DNA from: Terriglobia bacterium
GTDB lineage: Bacteria; Acidobacteriota; Terriglobia; Terriglobales; Acidobacteriaceae
Length of the DNA stretch: 64,000 nucleotides
Assembly: GCA_020073165.1 (NCBI GenBank)
Contig: JAIQFP010000003.1
Span: forward strand, 1-64,000
Direction: 5' to 3'
The notes beneath the pieces were generated by a model. It saw only the letters and a list, made by a program, of their open reading frames with translations, searched no databases and was not told where the DNA came from. The translations under genes were made by a program, and so were the position numbers. Below, piece by piece: positions 62,240 through 64,000 of this stretch (positions within the stretch are counted from its first letter, which is position 1; every line of letters starts with the position of its first letter).

Positions 62240-62965
62240 ATGGCAACTGAAAGCAACGTCTTAGAAGCGCAACCGCGGGCCGCCGGTACCAAGAACGATG
62301 CCCGCCGGGTGCGCCGTGGTGGCAAGATCCCCGCTGTCCTGTATGGCGCCGGCAAACAGGCCACAGCGGTCAGCCTCGATCCGCGCCAGGTGGCGCGCAT
62401 CCTGCACTCGGCAAGCGGTCACAATACTATTTTCGATCTCAACCTCGACGGTGGAGAGCGCACCAAGGCCATGATCGTGGATTGGCAGTACGAGCCTATC
62501 AAGGGCTCTTTGCTGCACATCGATCTCAAGCGCGTCGCCATGGACCAAAAACTCAAGGTGCAGGTGCCCATCGTGCTTAAGGGCGAGGCGGCCGGCGTGA
62601 AGCAGGAGGGCGGCATTCTCGAGCAACTGCTGCGCGAAGTGGAGATCGAGTGTCTGCCGACTGACATCCCCAGCTCCATCGAGGCCGACGTTAGCCACTT
62701 GGTGCACGGGGTCGTGCTGCGCGTGTCTGATTTGCCACACGACGCGAAACTCAAATTCCTTTCCGACACGAACCGGCCCGTCGCTCACGTGGTTTCGGTG
62801 AAGGAAGAAGTGGCGCCCACTCCGGAAGCTGTGGCTGCCGAAGCCGCCGCTGTCCCGGCCGAGCCCGAAGTCATCAAGAAGGGCAAGCAGGAGGTCGAGG
62901 GCGAGGAAGGCGCCGAGGCGGCTCCCGAGAAGCCGGAAAAGGCCGAGAAGAAAGAGAAGAAATAG
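62240..62965 (+). CDS. rplY: 50S ribosomal protein L25/TL5 (general stress protein Ctc)
   Basis: 241 aa, the long two-domain form. The N-terminal 5S-rRNA-binding domain has GTKNDARRVRRGGKIPAVLY, GAGKQATAVSLDP and HIDLKRVAMDQKLKVQVPIV; the C-terminal TL5 domain has EIECLPTDIPSSIEADVSHL and LRVSDLPHDAKLKFL. The end is a long acidic/basic low-complexity tail (EGEEGAEAAPEKPEKAEKKE). It lies in the conserved order prs-rplY-pth. Confidence 0.95.
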   Translation: MATESNVLEAQPRAAGTKNDARRVRRGGKIPAVLYGAGKQATAVSLDPRQVARILHSASGHNTIFDLNLDGGERTKAMIVDWQYEPIKGSLLHIDLKRVAMDQKLKVQVPIVLKGEAAGVKQEGGILEQLLREVEIECLPTDIPSSIEADVSHLVHGVVLRVSDLPHDAKLKFLSDTNRPVAHVVSVKEEVAPTPEAVAAEAAAVPAEPEVIKKGKQEVEGEEGAEAAPEKPEKAEKKEKK

Positions 62966-63056
62966 TTGGTGGTCGTTCGTCGTTGGTCGTTGGCCGATCA
63001 AGACGAGCAGCAGGCTGGTTCGGCTTGTGAAGAGCTAGCGGCTAAGAGCGAATGAC

Positions 63057-63638
63057 GTGAAACTGATCGTCGGGCTGGGCAATCCCGGTATCGAATACCA
63101 GTTCACGCCGCACAATCTGGGTTTCCTCACCATCGATCGCATTGCCAGCGATCGTGGCGTGGAAGTGAAAAACCGTCAGTGCCGCGCAATTACGGCCCGC
63201 GCTGTGATTGGTTCGGAAACGGTCCTGCTGGCCAAGCCAGAGACCTACATGAACCTGAGCGGCTTGTCGGTGCGCGAGTTGTTGGCAAAGCTCGACCTCA
63301 GGCCGGAAGCCGACCTGATCGTGATTTACGACGAGCTGGATTTGCCGTTGGGCACGATTCGCATTCGCCAGCGCGGTAGTTCGGCGGGGCACAACGGCAT
63401 GGAGTCGATCATCGGCGCGCTAGGTACGCAGGAGTTCTTGCGCGTCCGGCTGGGCATCGCGCCCGAACGGAAGATCAAGGACGGCGTGAAGTACGTGCTC
63501 ACGCCCTTTCGCAAGGCGCAGCTCAAGAAGATTGACGAAGTGCTCGATAGCGCCGCTGAAGCCGTGAATGTGATTTTGACCGAGGGCCCGGCGGCCGCTA
63601 TGAACCGCTTCAACCGCAAGGTGGAAGCGGAAGATTAG
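63057..63638 (+). CDS. pth: Peptidyl-tRNA hydrolase
   Basis: 193 aa. Motifs: LIVGLGNPGIEYQFTPHNLG (catalytic His and Asn), LAKPETYMNLSGLSV, LIVIYDELDLPLGTIRIRQR (catalytic Asp) and SSAGHNGMESIIGALGTQEF. It rescues tRNA from prematurely released peptidyl-tRNA. GTG start at 63057. Followed by rpsF, 47 nt after its stop. Confidence 0.96.
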   Translation: MKLIVGLGNPGIEYQFTPHNLGFLTIDRIASDRGVEVKNRQCRAITARAVIGSETVLLAKPETYMNLSGLSVRELLAKLDLRPEADLIVIYDELDLPLGTIRIRQRGSSAGHNGMESIIGALGTQEFLRVRLGIAPERKIKDGVKYVLTPFRKAQLKKIDEVLDSAAEAVNVILTEGPAAAMNRFNRKVEAED

Positions 63639-63685
63639 CCAGGGACTTGCACGGCTGGATCCGTGCCGGAATTTTGGAGAAAAGC

Positions 63686-64000
63686 ATGAATCGCACTTAT
63701 GAATTGATGTTCATCGTCCGTCCGGATATGGCGGAAGAGGACCAGGACAAACTGATTTCCACGCTGGAATCGGCGGTGAGTTCGTCCGGCGGAACTGTGA
63801 AAAGCCTGGATCGCATGGGCAAACGGCGGCTGGCCTACGCGGTCCGCAGGTTCCAGGACGGCATTTACATGCTGCTGACCGTCGAGGGCAGCGGCGGCCT
63901 CATCCACGAACTGGAACGCCGCTTGCGCGTCACCGAACCGGTGATCAAGTTTCTCACCGTGCGCATTGACGAGGAGCAGAAGCGCCTCGACAAAATCAAG
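63686..64000 (+). CDS. rpsF: 30S ribosomal protein S6 (partial, runs off the window)
   Basis: The first 105 codons are present: MNRTYELMFIVRPDMAEEDQ, TVKSLDRMGKRRLAYAVRRF, GIYMLLTVEGSGG, LRVTEPVIKFLTVRID. S6 binds the central domain of 16S rRNA with S18. GGAG lies 8 nt before ATG 63686. The C-terminal end and the usual partners (ssb, rpsR, rplI) lie beyond the edge. Confidence 0.95.
   Translation, partial: MNRTYELMFIVRPDMAEEDQDKLISTLESAVSSSGGTVKSLDRMGKRRLAYAVRRFQDGIYMLLTVEGSGGLIHELERRLRVTEPVIKFLTVRIDEEQKRLDKIK

Overview
The window most likely comes from the chromosome of an Acidobacteriota member (Terriglobia-like). This rests on protein families rather than a marker gene: a VWFA-related acidobacterial protein, a very large carboxypeptidase-regulatory/TonB-dependent receptor, orphan RHS tips, several exported families typical of this phylum, many hairpin repeats between genes and a GC-rich core genome.

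Layout. 1-6.0 kb: a VWA protein diverges from an OmpR-type response regulator whose phospho-acceptor Asp is Glu; a 1120-aa outer-membrane receptor follows. Both non-coding stretches around the regulator carry 11-bp-phased repeats that look like its binding sites. 6.0-20 kb: an accessory region, almost all on the minus strand. It starts with a 23-nt tRNA-Ser 3' fragment and an IS3 orfA remnant joined to a decapitated TonB gene. It continues with five orphan RHS C-terminal tips, each followed by a small putative immunity gene, plus a WD40 gene that runs into a repeat, a WG-repeat protein, a frameshifted REP-type (Y1) transposase between inverted repeats, a sixth RHS copy broken by an amber codon, and a beta-propeller lipoprotein. 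20-33.2 kb: a diguanylate cyclase, then a compact flagellar block: OmpR-type regulator, degenerate kinase, sigma-54 activator without a DNA-binding domain, PAS kinase, NtrC-type activator, then flgB-flgC-fliE-fliF-fliG-fliH-fliI-fliJ, mostly with overlapping or closely spaced ends. 33.2-44.8 kb: a 740-bp gap with two copies of a structured repeat, two sialidase-fold paralogs, a prohibitin-like protein, a peptide ABC ATPase, a phosphoesterase, two adjacent damaged genes, RNase HI and small exported proteins.

44.9-48.1 kb: a complete carrier-protein cysteine pathway, cysM - JAMM protease - cysO - E1/rhodanese. Between cysO and the E1 gene lies a short reading frame with eight cysteines in its last eleven codons, which looks like a cysteine-sensing leader peptide. 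I consider this the best candidate for an undescribed regulatory arrangement here. 48.2-64 kb: an M1 peptidase, a quinone oxidoreductase, a PIN/TRAM protein, the isoprenoid genes ispD, ispF and ispE, several small proteins, tRNA-Gln(UUG), prs, rplY, pth and the start of rpsF.

How the parts work together: the flagellar block pairs its own two-component/sigma-54 cascade with the basal-body and export genes it probably controls. The sulfur block makes a thiocarboxylated carrier (CysO) that donates sulfur to a CysM-type synthase, after which the JAMM protease releases cysteine. The RHS tips look like a reservoir of toxin/immunity cassettes for an RHS locus outside the window. Functions are inferred from sequence patterns read by eye; no database search was run.
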